64,000 bases of DNA, taken from NCBI RefSeq assembly GCF_000003815.2, contig NC_049997.1, positions 8,250,676 through 8,314,675 of the forward strand. Reading direction: 5' to 3'. The notes beneath the pieces were generated by a model. It searched no databases. It saw nothing but the letters and a program-made list of their open reading frames with translations, and was not told the origin of the DNA. This DNA is from Branchiostoma floridae (lineage: Eukaryota > Chordata > Leptocardii > Amphioxiformes > Branchiostomatidae). Position numbers and translations under genes: made by a program. This document shows positions 1-10,741 of the stretch, piece by piece (position 1 is the first letter of the stretch; each line of letters opens with the position of its first letter).

Positions 1-530
1 AAACACCCTTTTCTGAAATTGATATGGTATGGTTCATAGACCACTGGTCAGCCGTCCCAGTTAACTGACACCTTATAAGAGGGGAATAGACGGGAAAGGA
101 AGGATCCCTTATGCTTTGGGCACAATGGCGCCGGTGCCCGTCGGGGGTTCGGGTGTACCCCGGCCGGCCCCGAAGCCACAAATTTGCCCAGGTTGACTGC
201 CGAATATACCGCAGGGCCAGGGGTACATCTCTGTGTTTTCACGGTAGGTCACGGCGTTTGTTTGTCGCCAGGTCCTGGGCTGATTTTAACTCAAATATAG
301 TCCGGTAGGCCAGAAAGTGCAAAGAACAGCCCATGACTTAAACGACAGGGCCCCCTTTCCTGATTGTGACCAAAGCATAACATTAAGAATTAGCAAAAAC
401 TCACTGTTTCATATTTCACTGAAACGTGAGATTGCATATCTGTAAATTTCTAGTCTTTTTAGTCAAAAATGGAAAAAAACAACAACTTAACAACACTTAA
501 CAGTTTTTTTGTCGCTCTTTTGTTTTACAG
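1..530. other. 5' flank and probable 5'UTR intron of the repeat-glycoprotein gene
   Basis: No coding exon is supported here. There is a GC-rich patch at about 120-185. The last 25 bases are a pyrimidine tract ending in a 3' splice site (AG at 529-530) just 3 bases before the ATG at 534, so the downstream gene probably has an upstream non-coding exon, which I could not place. Confidence 0.5.
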
Positions 531-533
531 GAA

Positions 534-3500
534 ATGGTCCGGTCCGCTACACTGCTAGTGGCGTTCGCGCTGCTGGCGTCCACTGCGCATGGGCAGTTTG
601 ATTTCGGTAACATCGACCTCGATGGAACCGGTGATCCCTTCATCATCCTCACCCGGCCTCCTACCCAAGCGCCTGTAGCAAACCCCGTCGTTGTCCAACT
701 TCTCGGGCAGGTTTCCGACTTAATTAGGCAATCGGGCGACCCAGATGGAGCCTTCTTCGCAGAGTACTTGGTCGGGGAGCTGGCCACGGCAGGCATCACC
801 GTAGACGGCCTCACTCAGGGTATAATCACCTCCTGGTCGAACGCGCTAGCTACGGAGGAAAACAACTACGAAAGTCTTGCCTTGCAGTTTGAGTCAGTCG
901 GTACCCAGCTCGGGTTCAATGCGGCGCAAGTGGCCGCGAAAGCAGTGGCCGATTATAACGAGTGGCTGAATGTCACGGCCATCTTGCGTGCGCTGTCTGC
1001 TCGACTCCAGGGCATCTCTCCCGACAACATCGGTGGGGTGGCGTGGCAGATCTCCACAGCACTCTCCTCCTACGGTTATCCCAGCGACAACGCCTCTATT
1101 GAGGGCATCTACAACTGGACCGTCGCGCTTGTTGCCGCAGGGAACAACACGGACGGTGTCGCCATGGACTTCTACGGTGTCGCCGCAGCCGTTGGCGTGT
1201 CTCCCGGAAGCCTGGCACAGGATCTTCAGCAACTACTGACAGCGGCTTTGGACGAAGGCGAGTTGGTGTACTTCTACCTGATGGAAGTGAAGCAAGTCAT
1301 GAGCAACTTCAACACCTCCTACATCCGGCAGTTCAGCATCTTGATCGCCCAGGAACTCAACACCCTCGGTTTTCCGCTAACCCCTGAGAACAGCGAGACG
1401 ATCTACATGTGGACATTGGGCCTGTACAATAACAACGACGGCGACATCGGCGTATACATCAATCAGTTTTACGAGGTGGCCGCCAGTGTGAACAAGTCGG
1501 CATCGGAGCTCGCCAAAATCGTTTGGGAAGACCTGACTTCCCAGCTGCAGGGAGGCGCAGCAGTCACCGCGCACCTGATCGAGGTGAGAAACCTGCTGAG
1601 ACTGGTGGAGTTCAGCTACATCAGAGGTCTGAGCGAGTTCATCGCGTACCAGCTGGTACCTCTCGGCTACCCCGTGCAAAACGACACCTTTGAAGTCATG
1701 TACACCTGGACCGTTGGCATGTTCGGCAACGACGACATCACTCCTTTAATCCAGCAGTTCTACGACGTGGCAAGTCTGGTGAACGTATCGGCGGCAGACC
1801 TAGCTCTGGGACTGAAAGACGCGCTGACTGCACAGCTGACGGGTGGAATGAGCGTTGTCACAGACCTGATCGAGGTCAAGAGGCTGCTGAAGACAAGTGA
1901 ATTCCAGTACATCGATGACTTGAGTCTCCTCATTACAGGCGCCCTTGTTCCTTACGGTCTCGAGTACAACAACGAATCTATCGCAAGTATCTACAACTGG
2001 ACCGCAGGTCTCTACCTGTCAGACGACATCCAACCTTACGTCGAGCAGTTCTACCAAGTCGCCTACATGCTGAATACGTCTGCTCCGGATTTGGCCGCGG
2101 GTCTGCGTCAACTCCTGACTGACCATTTTGCTGAAGTCGAACAAGTGGTGATGGATCTGATAGAAGTCAAGCGCCTACTCAACACCGTTGAGTTCAAGTA
2201 TGTCTTCGGTTTGAGCCAGCTGATCACAGGAGCCCTAGGCCAGTACGGCCTCGAGTACAACAACGAGACCGAAGCTTTTGTGTACCAGTGGACCGCAGAT
2301 CTCTACAATGCCCAAGATGACTTCGGCCCGCAAGTCGAACAGTTCTACCAAGTAGCCTACATGCTCAACGTGTCGGTCAGCTATCTGTCCAACGGTCTGA
2401 AGCAGCTCCTGACCGACCATTTCGCAGAAGTCAATCAAGTCGTGACCGATCTACTGGAAGTCAAGAGGCTGCTCGGCACAGTGGAGTTCCAGTATGTCTA
2501 CGACCTGAGCCTCCTCATCACAGCAAACCTCATGCCCTACGGACTTGAATACAACAACGAATCCATCGCAATGGTGTACGGTTGGACCGCAGGTCTATAC
2601 TTTGCACAAAACGACATCGGCCCACAAGTCGAGCAGTTTTACCAACTAGCCTACATGCTGAACACGTCGGTGGTAGACCTCGCGGCCGGCCTGAAACAGA
2701 TCTTGACCGAGCATTTCGACAAAGTCAACGCCGTTGTAGACAACCTCCTACAAGTCCAAACCTTGCTGTTGACACTGGATGAAGCTTTTCTTCCCGGCTT
2801 AGGCCAGTATGTAACCGGTCAGCTCGCCACTCTTGGTTTCCCCTACAATGACGAAACAGTTGCACAGTTGACCCAGTGGCTGACCGACATTCGCAACGGT
2901 CTTGACTTTGGAGCCTACGTTCGCCAGTTCTACGAGGTCGCTGCTGTTGTGGGCGTGCCAGAGGTGGAGCTCTCCGGAAATCTCCTCGCTGGTCTGCGGG
3001 AACAGATCGCTCTGGGCGAGGCAGTCTACTACGACATCTTTGAAGCGAACCAGGTCCTCCCGCAATTAAGTGACATGGACGTGGCCAACACTGTCAACTT
3101 CATCATCAACTTCATTACAGACAGAGGCGTCATGGTCCCAATGGACTTGGAGCAAGGCATCAGGAATTGGACCATCGCGCTTGCACAGCCATCAGCAGAC
3201 CTCCAGCCGATAATTCAAGAGCTTTACGGAGTGGCTGAGCTTATCAACATCCCGGTGAGGGACATGTCAGGGGCCTTGGTCGACCACCTTAGGAAGGAGC
3301 ACTACAGTGTACCAGATTACATCGAAGTCGTGGCTCTCATCCTCCAAGATATTAACGTCGCGTACCTGAAGAACGTCTCCGTGGAGATCACACAAATCCT
3401 GACGGGACTCGGCATCCCGGTGCCGGCCCCTGAGCTGCAGATGACATTGTTTGAGTGGGTCGAGAACATCGCCCTCAAGCCAGAGGACCTCCCCTTATAC

Positions 3501-6500
3501 ATCGATCAGTTCAGAGAGGTCGCGGCACTGGTCAACGTTAACATTGACGAGCTGGCATACGGGCTACTCTCAGAAGTGGAAACGCTCGCAGAGGCATTCC
3601 CCGACGGCTTCAGTCCTTCCGTGCAGAACATCCTCGACAACCTACCGGAACTGATGCAGCTGTTCTCCACCTACTTCCCCGATTTCTACGCCAACGTCAA
3701 CAACCAAGTCCAACAGTTTGGCATGGCGGCATGGGCCAACGTATCGGCAAACCTGACCAACTATTTCAACAACGCACCACCCGAGCAAGCCATGATGTTC
3801 GAAAACAAGCTTCCTGAAATTGCCGCTCTCCTAGGCATCGACATCCCAGCTAACGTGCTCCAAGGAGACGCCAACGCAATCATTCAGTACATCCAAAGCC
3901 AGCTCCCGGACATGTACATCCTGTCGTCGGCTATCCAACAGGCGTTGGAAGCAATGACTCAGCAATTCCCAGCTCAACTCGTCGGAGAACTGCTGGAGGT
4001 GATTTTCGGCGTCGACATCCCTGATGATTTCTCCTTCGATCCAACCTACATCGTTCAGCAGATCCCGGTCTTCCTCGGCAGCCTTGGCGTGCAGGTGCCT
4101 TCCAACTACTACGACATCGTGATGGCGTTTGCATCCTTCGAGCAAACCCCAGAGTGGTTCGCCAACAACGGCGCAACCATCGTCTCTCCCTTTGGAATCA
4201 GCCTCCCCGACGACTTCCAACCCACAGAGGAGTACGTTGCCGCCAACCTCGACAAGATCATCCAAACCATCGCCAACCAGGCGCCACAGATCGTCGGGGT
4301 TCTCTACAACACAACACAGCAGATCTTTATGCAAGTTCAGCAAAACATCGCCGTCAACTCCGGTGGCGACGTCGGCATGTTCATTCAGCAAATCATCCAG
4401 AAGGTTCTGGACTTGCTGCCTGGAGCCAGCGACTACTTCGGCTTCTACCTGCCGGAAGACTACAGACCTGAGTTGATCTACTTCGCCGAGTGGGGCATCA
4501 ACGAGCTCTTCAACCTCATCCCCACAAAGGAAGAATTCGTTCAAATGGCCGTGCAACCAATCGCTGCTACCCTGGCACCAAACGACACGTGGATTGCAGA
4601 GCTCTTGGAGGATCAATTCAGTCTGATATACGATCTGAACATGGTGTACATCGAGCATATGCCCGACGCTCTCAAGTGGATCGGCCGATGGCTTGGTTTC
4701 GAACTTCCCGACGACTTCAAGTTGGAGCCCGAGTGGTTCATCGCCCAGCTGCCCATGGTGCAGGCGTACGTAGAGCAGAACGCCGGAATGTGGTTCGACC
4801 AAGCGACCATGATGTTTGCTGAGTGGTCCGAGCAGGCCAACATGTGGATCAGCGGCTTCATGACGGACAGCCAGGGATGGAACGACATGGTCAACGCCTG
4901 GATCAACGACCTACCTCAGACAGTGGCTGGCTTGTTCAACCTCGATACTCTCTTCATGTATTTGGATCCTGCGAATGCGCCAGAATGGATGACCATGACA
5001 CCTCCTCCAATCCCATTCGATGCCTTCCTCACAGACGGATGCGTCCACGCCATCGCCTTCATCCTGGACGTCGACATCCCCGAAGACTACAAAGTTGACG
5101 ATCTGAGCAAAGACTTCAATATGCTAGTCAACAAGCTCTTCATGACGCCGCCCGACTACGAGCTCTCCTTCCTCGGCGAACTCCAATGGCAGTGGGAGAC
5201 CTTCTTCGTCAAGCCCCTGAAACTGAACATCCCAGACGACTTCCAGCCCAGCCTGCAGTACCTTCCTGACGTCATGATGTACTTCGGTATCAACCCGCCA
5301 GATAACTTCGAGCCAACCCTCGACTTCTTCCTGATGTGGGGTAAAGAGTTCATGATGAAGCTTGGGTTCGTCTTCCCTGAGAGGGACATGATGGGGGCCC
5401 GAGACGACGATGCCACGGATGCTCAAGCCGGCGATGTCATGTCTAGGTGAGAGTCTATTTATTTATTTTTTGAACACTTATGCTCATTTCCATGTATTTA
5501 GTATAACTCTCTGTACTAATTTTGGTAAGTGATCTGTCTATAACCTTGTAATAACATTTAGTTTTCGTCCATTTTCCAAGATATGCCATCTGTGCTTTGT
5601 TCTAACAGAACAAACTGCTGCTCTGCCGTAGATATGTAGGCGTTTCGATTAATCATTTGAATTTTTGTGTCGTTACAGTGACGACATGATGATGATGGAT
5701 TTCGCGTTCCTTGAGTACATGGCGGAGTTCTTCATCGTCAACCAGAACAACTGGCCCATGATCATCAAGGAGGCGGAGACGGCGTTCCCGATGATCGCCG
5801 CCCACTTCGCCGAAGCCGGGGACAAGATCGCCATGACCTTCATGCGCGACGTGAACATCATCCTGCAGGCCTACACAGACTACAACACCAAGGTCGCCAG
5901 CAACTTCATGAACCTGTACGAGGGGATCTACGATCACGTCACGATGCGAGCACAGGTCCTGGTGAAGAAGATGATGATGTACGTGTCGCACATGATGAAG
6001 CTGGGCAGGCACAACTTCCAGGCTATGGTGAGGCACCTCCGTCTGAGGCTGTCCATCGAGCTGCACTACCTGGCTCACCTCGCAGAGGAGTTCATGAACA
6101 ACGGAAACAACTACCCCATCCTGCAAGCGATCGCCCAACAATTCCAGCAGCCCAGTCATCCCATGATGAACATCCTTTCCGGCTTCCTTGACAACTACTT
6201 CCAGTCTCAGAACAAGCACCCGATCGCGGTTCTGCACGACTACCTCCACAGCCGCCCCAGCGTGTCTACATCCCGCCCTCTCATCGACGTGATCGCCAAC
6301 TACCTCGACGGCATGTCCAACCGCCCGAGCCGCCCGATCCTGGAACAGATCATGAACTACTTCTCCGGTCAGCAGCAGAGCGCTTGGGACGACGTTGCCG
6401 ACTTCTTCTTCGGAATGAACAACAACAACCAGCGCCCTCTTCTGCAACAGCTCTTCGACAATTTCTTCGGAAGCAACCAACAGCAGTACCCAGTCATTCA

Positions 6501-7386
6501 GGCCATCGCAGACAACTTCTTCGGCAATTCTCAGCAGCAGTCATCCCCCGTGCAAATGCTGATGGACTACCTCAATGGGCAATCGAACAGGCCAAACATG
6601 CAATCCATCGTCCAACAGCTCCTTGGCTCCTCTTCAGTCATCAACCAGCTGTTCGGAAACAACGAGAGGCCAACACCGCAGCAAATGCTGTACGAGCACA
6701 TCTTCGGCAACGATGGCCAGCGTCCTCAGGCAAGCCTGCAGGTACTCATCCAGCAGATGTTTGGCACAAACAGGCCCTCGCCCAACCAGATCATGCAGCA
6801 GGCAGTCCAAGTCATGTTCGGTGTTCAGCAGCAGGGCTGGAACACAAACACGTTCTACGACGACGATAATCAAGATCCGCTCGCCTGGCTCCTTGGAGAC
6901 GACTGGATGAATTGGTTCATGCCGGAAGAGGAAGAGAATGACAACTGGTTCTCCTGGCTGTTTGAAGAAGAAGACAAGGAAGATGACAATAATGACTGGT
7001 TCTCCTGGCTTATGGGTGATGAGGACAAGTCATCAGAGGAGGACAAGGAGGATAGCTGGCTGTCCTGGCTGTTTGGAGAAGAAGACAAAGAGGACGATAA
7101 GGAAGACGACACACAAGATTGGTGGTCCTCGTGGTTTGGCGGCGAAGAAGAAGAAGAGGAGAAGCCGGAGATGTGGTACACGTGGTTCTTCACCCCTCCT
7201 ATGGAACAGGACAAGGACTCCTCCGAATCGATGGAGAACAACTGGCTCTCCTGGGCGCAACCTCAGAACGATGACCAGCCGGACACTTTCCTGACCTGGT
7301 GGCTGTCGGACGACTCCCAGATGTACTCCGGATTCGACCATCTCGTCAAACCCATGCAGTTCCTTCGCGGTCGCCAGTGGGGTTAG
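534..7386 (+). CDS. Giant secreted tandem-repeat glycoprotein, family not recognised
   Basis: Two coding exons, 534-5446 and 5679-7386, joined by a 232-bp GT-AG intron (AG|GTGAGA ... TTACAG|T; a Ser codon is split and frame is kept), give about 2,206 residues. Seen: (1) an N-terminal signal peptide of about 20 residues ending in AHG-Q; (2) ten repeats of about 97 residues, marked by conserved Trp near residues 99, 194, 291, 389, 486, 583, 682, 779, 875 and 972, each followed by a QFY-x-VA segment; (3) residues about 1100-1600 with at least six short motifs of the form [IL]-P-[DE]-[DN]-[FY]; (4) exon 2 with Asn/Gln-rich repeats ending in FFG or similar; (5) from about residue 2035, an acidic tail with WFSWL-type repeats. 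I count about 21 N-glycosylation sequons, all in exon 1, a single Cys, and no membrane segment beyond the signal peptide. The ATG is the first in frame after the splice acceptor. I do not recognise the family; an extracellular matrix, mucus or adhesive role is only a guess from composition. Confidence 0.85.
1116..3470 (+). repeat. Coding ~291-bp (97-aa) tandem repeats inside the giant glycoprotein gene
   Basis: Conserved Trp codons recur at about 831, 1117, 1408, 1700, 1992, 2284, 2579, 2870, 3160 and 3450, a spacing of 286-295 bp. Each unit contains W-[TS]-x-x-L, then a Q-F-Y-x-V-A stretch, usually an N-glycosylation sequon, and an L-I-E-V-K-type helix. The three central units (about 1905-2790) are the most alike, sharing an E-Y-N-N-E-[ST] segment and a VEQFYQ segment, which suggests they duplicated or were homogenised last. 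Confidence 0.85.
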
Positions 7387-8435
7387 TCATCCTAAACAGC
7401 ACCTTATAACTCAGGTAGACAACTGCGTAGTGCTCTCCAAAATCAACACAATGTAACAGTGGTGGTAGAATACTTTTCAAGGCTTAGTCAAGAAAATATC
7501 AGAAGTCAGTGACTTTATTTCTGAGAATCTGTATAGAAGCAAAGTTTGGCTCTTGCGCTAGACAGGGAAAATACCCTCAGAAGATGTAATGTCGAAAAGC
7601 ATGGCAGTACTGTATCTGTAAAATCACATTCTTTCACCAGGAATGAATGTATTTTTGTAGAATTGTTTGAGCGGTGAGAAGAAAATTCACGACAAACGAA
7701 ACAATTGCATTACTTGGTGGACGTCTTTCCCTTTGTAGCATTGAGTTTTCCCTGAAAAGTCCTTGGTTTTATCAATCAAATTGATTGAGTCTACTTTCAA
7801 TACATAGACATTTTCCGATTATCAAAGTCCTTAGACTGTGAATAGTCATTTTTAAACAAACATCGTATACATTGTACTCGACTACGCTGTATCAATGCAA
7901 TGTGTGAATTTTTTTGTTAAAACAAGGAAGCATGTACAAGCAATAATGAAAATGTAAGTAATGACAACAAGATGTTTAGTGCAGACGACGTAATTGTTCT
8001 TTAATCAACACGTAATATATGTCAGTGTTCCTTGATGGAAATACTACACAACCCTTTTCGTGTGATGTCGAAATGTTATTATTCGTTCCAAAACAAGAAA
8101 AAAAGGAATGAGCGCTTGTAACCGAAGAATCTACAATGTAAGAGTACAGAAATGTATTTTTAACAACTTTCATTCATTGATTTAATACTGTGATATGTAA
8201 GTTCTAGACTATCAGGGTTAGAGCAAACAAATTTGCTCATTGTGTATGCATTGCAATATTACACAAGTACGTACTGTTCGAAAGATTACTGAATGATACA
8301 ATACAAATCATGATGCTCATTCCACTCTTTTGTAGCTGTCGTGTTTTTCTGATACAATAGCGAAGTCAAGTCAGTCAGGTCACAGTGCCAGTGAAATGGA
8401 CATTTCTCTATCATGAACGCCAAAATTCACTCTTT
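7387..8435 (+). other. 3'UTR and intergenic AT-rich sequence
   Basis: It follows the TAG stop of the repeat-glycoprotein gene. It is AT-rich and non-coding by eye. I saw no canonical AATAAA in the first kilobase, so the 3' end of the transcript is not placed. Confidence 0.4.
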
Positions 8436-8439
8436 GCTA

Positions 8440-8635
8440 ATAGAAAACGTCCATGTAATCTTAAAGTCAATTGTCTACTGTGTGCTCATTGGTGGGACAA
8501 ATCAGCAACTAGACGGTGACGTCACAGAATTCACCATTAGCTAGGAGTCCATTCCGTGACGTCATGATCCGTTACTGGTATGTCCTACCAATGAGCGCAC
8601 AGCAAACAATTGATTGCACAGATGTTTTCAGAGAG
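8440..8635. repeat. Imperfect foldback (MITE-like) element
   Basis: A left arm at about 8441-8499 (…GAAAACGTCCATGTAATC… then TGCTCATTGGTGGGACA) matches the reverse complement of a right arm at about 8580-8635 (…TGTCCTACCAATGAGCGCA…) over more than 50 bases with a few mismatches and small indels. Both arms continue inward to a GTGACGTCAC-like palindrome. This is the structure of a non-autonomous foldback transposon. No target-site duplication was identified. Confidence 0.6.
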
Positions 8636-8639
8636 GATC

Positions 8640-10575
8640 AAATTTGTACTTCAGTGATAGGAGAGCTTTCATGCCAATGGCGCTGTCAATTTTTATATGA
8701 TGATAATGAATTTAGATTAGTTAGATTAGATGTCCTTTTAGGAACTGACAATGAGCCGAATGTTACACTACAATTCAAACCATATCAGTAGATAATGTCA
8801 AACAACCAGTAAATGATCTGGTAGACATATACAACCCCCTCTAACCGACGCACAAACATAGAAAACGCCGCACCTAGATCCGATAACAAGACACAAATAG
8901 GGGTCTCGCCCTTGTGTGCGCTAGACTAAATATATATTACTATGCCTATAATGACTTCAAATTATTCCTACATACATGAACTGCCTTATGTGCTTCAAGG
9001 CAGCCGAAAGACAACTGTCTCCAAGAATATATAAAAAAGTAACAAATGGACTCCACAACAACAAAAATATGCGTCGAGTAAAATATACTATTCAACAAAG
9101 GTCGGGGTCTACTGTAGTGGCTTTTGCCGTGCGACTAAACATCATCTAATATGTTGCAGTTGTTTTGACTCAACAAACCTAATGTTTACATTTTGCCTGG
9201 CCTCTCCAATACTAGCAGGATCTGTTTCAACTTCTGTTACACTAAATAAAGGTAAGAGGGTCAGGAAAGGCTTTTAAGATGGAAAAAACAACACATTTGT
9301 TTGAAAACATATTTGTTGCAACTTATTTCTATCTATATCTATAGGTGTTTGTCTTGCAAAAGATTCACTGGTCCTAGACTCACAGACGTTATTCTGTGAG
9401 GCTCCAATACTAAATGAGCTTAAATCACCAACGTCACAAGGTAGTGTTGAACTTTGACCTCTTCACGCAAACGAACACGTTCAAAGAAGGCCCCGACACG
9501 CCGTCCACACGTTATGTATGCCTTCTTGTTGACCCCTTCAATCTTTGTCTGAAAGCAATCCAGAAGTTTGTTCCGCTAAATGGTTTGTGGCTAGTGGATC
9601 ATCATTCATTATGTCGAAAACTCTTTGTTCCCTCTATGACAGATCAAATTTGGACGGATGACTCGGCAGACTAAAACTTCATTAGGCTACAGTAAGCAAA
9701 ACTACTTTAAAGGCGTGTGACATTTAAATAGGCAACAATATCAATATTTTAACTGCAGTATTTTGCCCTTGCTAGAGTGATGTAACCAAAACACATTTGG
9801 GAGTTGCATAACGCTTTTAAGATGTCAATAATATTTGTATTTGGAAAACACACCTGATGTAATGGGGTCTTACCATTGCCTGTTCACGTGGTGTTCACGT
9901 GTATTTCACGTGGTAATGTGTAAAAGCAATGTGCGATTGTTGTTCCGAAGAAAACAAAGACACACAAAAGGAAGATGTGAGTGATCTTACGTAGTCTTGT
10001 TTCCCATATCTAAAGAATGTACAGTTTATATACAGTGCACAAAATAAATAAGAACTTTGTTTAACTATACAAACAATGAGCTTTCATGATATATCAAAGA
10101 AGTCATACTTCTAGATAACACTGCAACATATTTTACGTTTCACGTATAACAATATGTACTACATTAACTACAATAACTATAAATGGTCATTGGACCAATA
10201 TATTTTTCATAACATAAACATTCATGTAAACGAACATGGACTTCAATGGCACGCATTTACCTTATCCTTTGATTGTAGTTTACCGTTTAACGCAGTGGAC
10301 TTTGATTATATCTGTTTCTCGAAATGCAACAAGTTTCATTCAATCATTACAACATTATGCTACATGGAACCAGTGGCAAGTGCACCTGTGCACCTTTCTG
10401 TTTGATATGGTTTTGAAGTAATGACCAACAAAAAGGTCACAACAACAGTAGCAAGAAGGCTCTTAACTTTAGTACCAACAAAGCTGCCAGGGGTCGTCTA
10501 CTTGTAAACCGCTAAGTAGTCAAAATTCTTTCAAAAATGTCATAGACAATAAAAGCAAGTAGAACTGTGCGTCTA
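8640..10575. other. Intergenic, no supported gene
   Basis: Short open frames here have no recognisable domain, splice context or codon bias. The one distinct feature is the regularly spaced E-box triplet at 9885-9912, listed separately. Confidence 0.5.
9885..9912. promoter_or_regulatory. Three CACGTG E-boxes at exact 11-bp spacing
   Basis: The palindrome CACGTG occurs at 9885-9890, 9896-9901 and 9907-9912, each preceded by TT, so TTCACGTG is repeated three times with an 11-base period, close to one helical turn. CACGTG is the canonical site for Myc/Max, USF, CLOCK and HES/HEY-type bHLH factors. Whether it is a functional enhancer or a short tandem repeat is not decidable from sequence. Confidence 0.45.
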
Positions 10576-10580
10576 TTTCG

Positions 10581-10656
10581 TAGCCTGGTATCTAGCTGTG
10601 TTATAGCTCCCGAGTATTTTCTGTCCTCTTAGCAAATACGGCTGGATACCAGGCTA
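10581..10656. repeat. Short foldback element with perfect 12-bp inverted termini
   Basis: TAGCCTGGTATC at 10581-10592 is perfectly mirrored by GATACCAGGCTA at 10645-10656. A larger element with a similar terminus lies at 14855-15268, so this looks like a very short member of a foldback family. It sits just beyond the stop codon of the zinc-finger gene. Confidence 0.55.
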
Positions 10657-10741
10657 TCTGATTGGGGAGTATTATAACGTGCGAAGAGAACATTTTGGAT
10701 TGTAATAATAGAATGCAATTCAGAGTCTGTATTCTGTGTGT

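Noticed and set aside
3831-4802. A 323-codon open frame on the minus strand
   Set aside because: It lies antisense to the repeat-glycoprotein exon and shows no domain. Long antisense frames are a by-product of the codon bias of the real gene.
8516-8791. 91-codon plus-strand open frame
   Set aside because: It overlaps the right half of the foldback element and shows no domain or codon bias.
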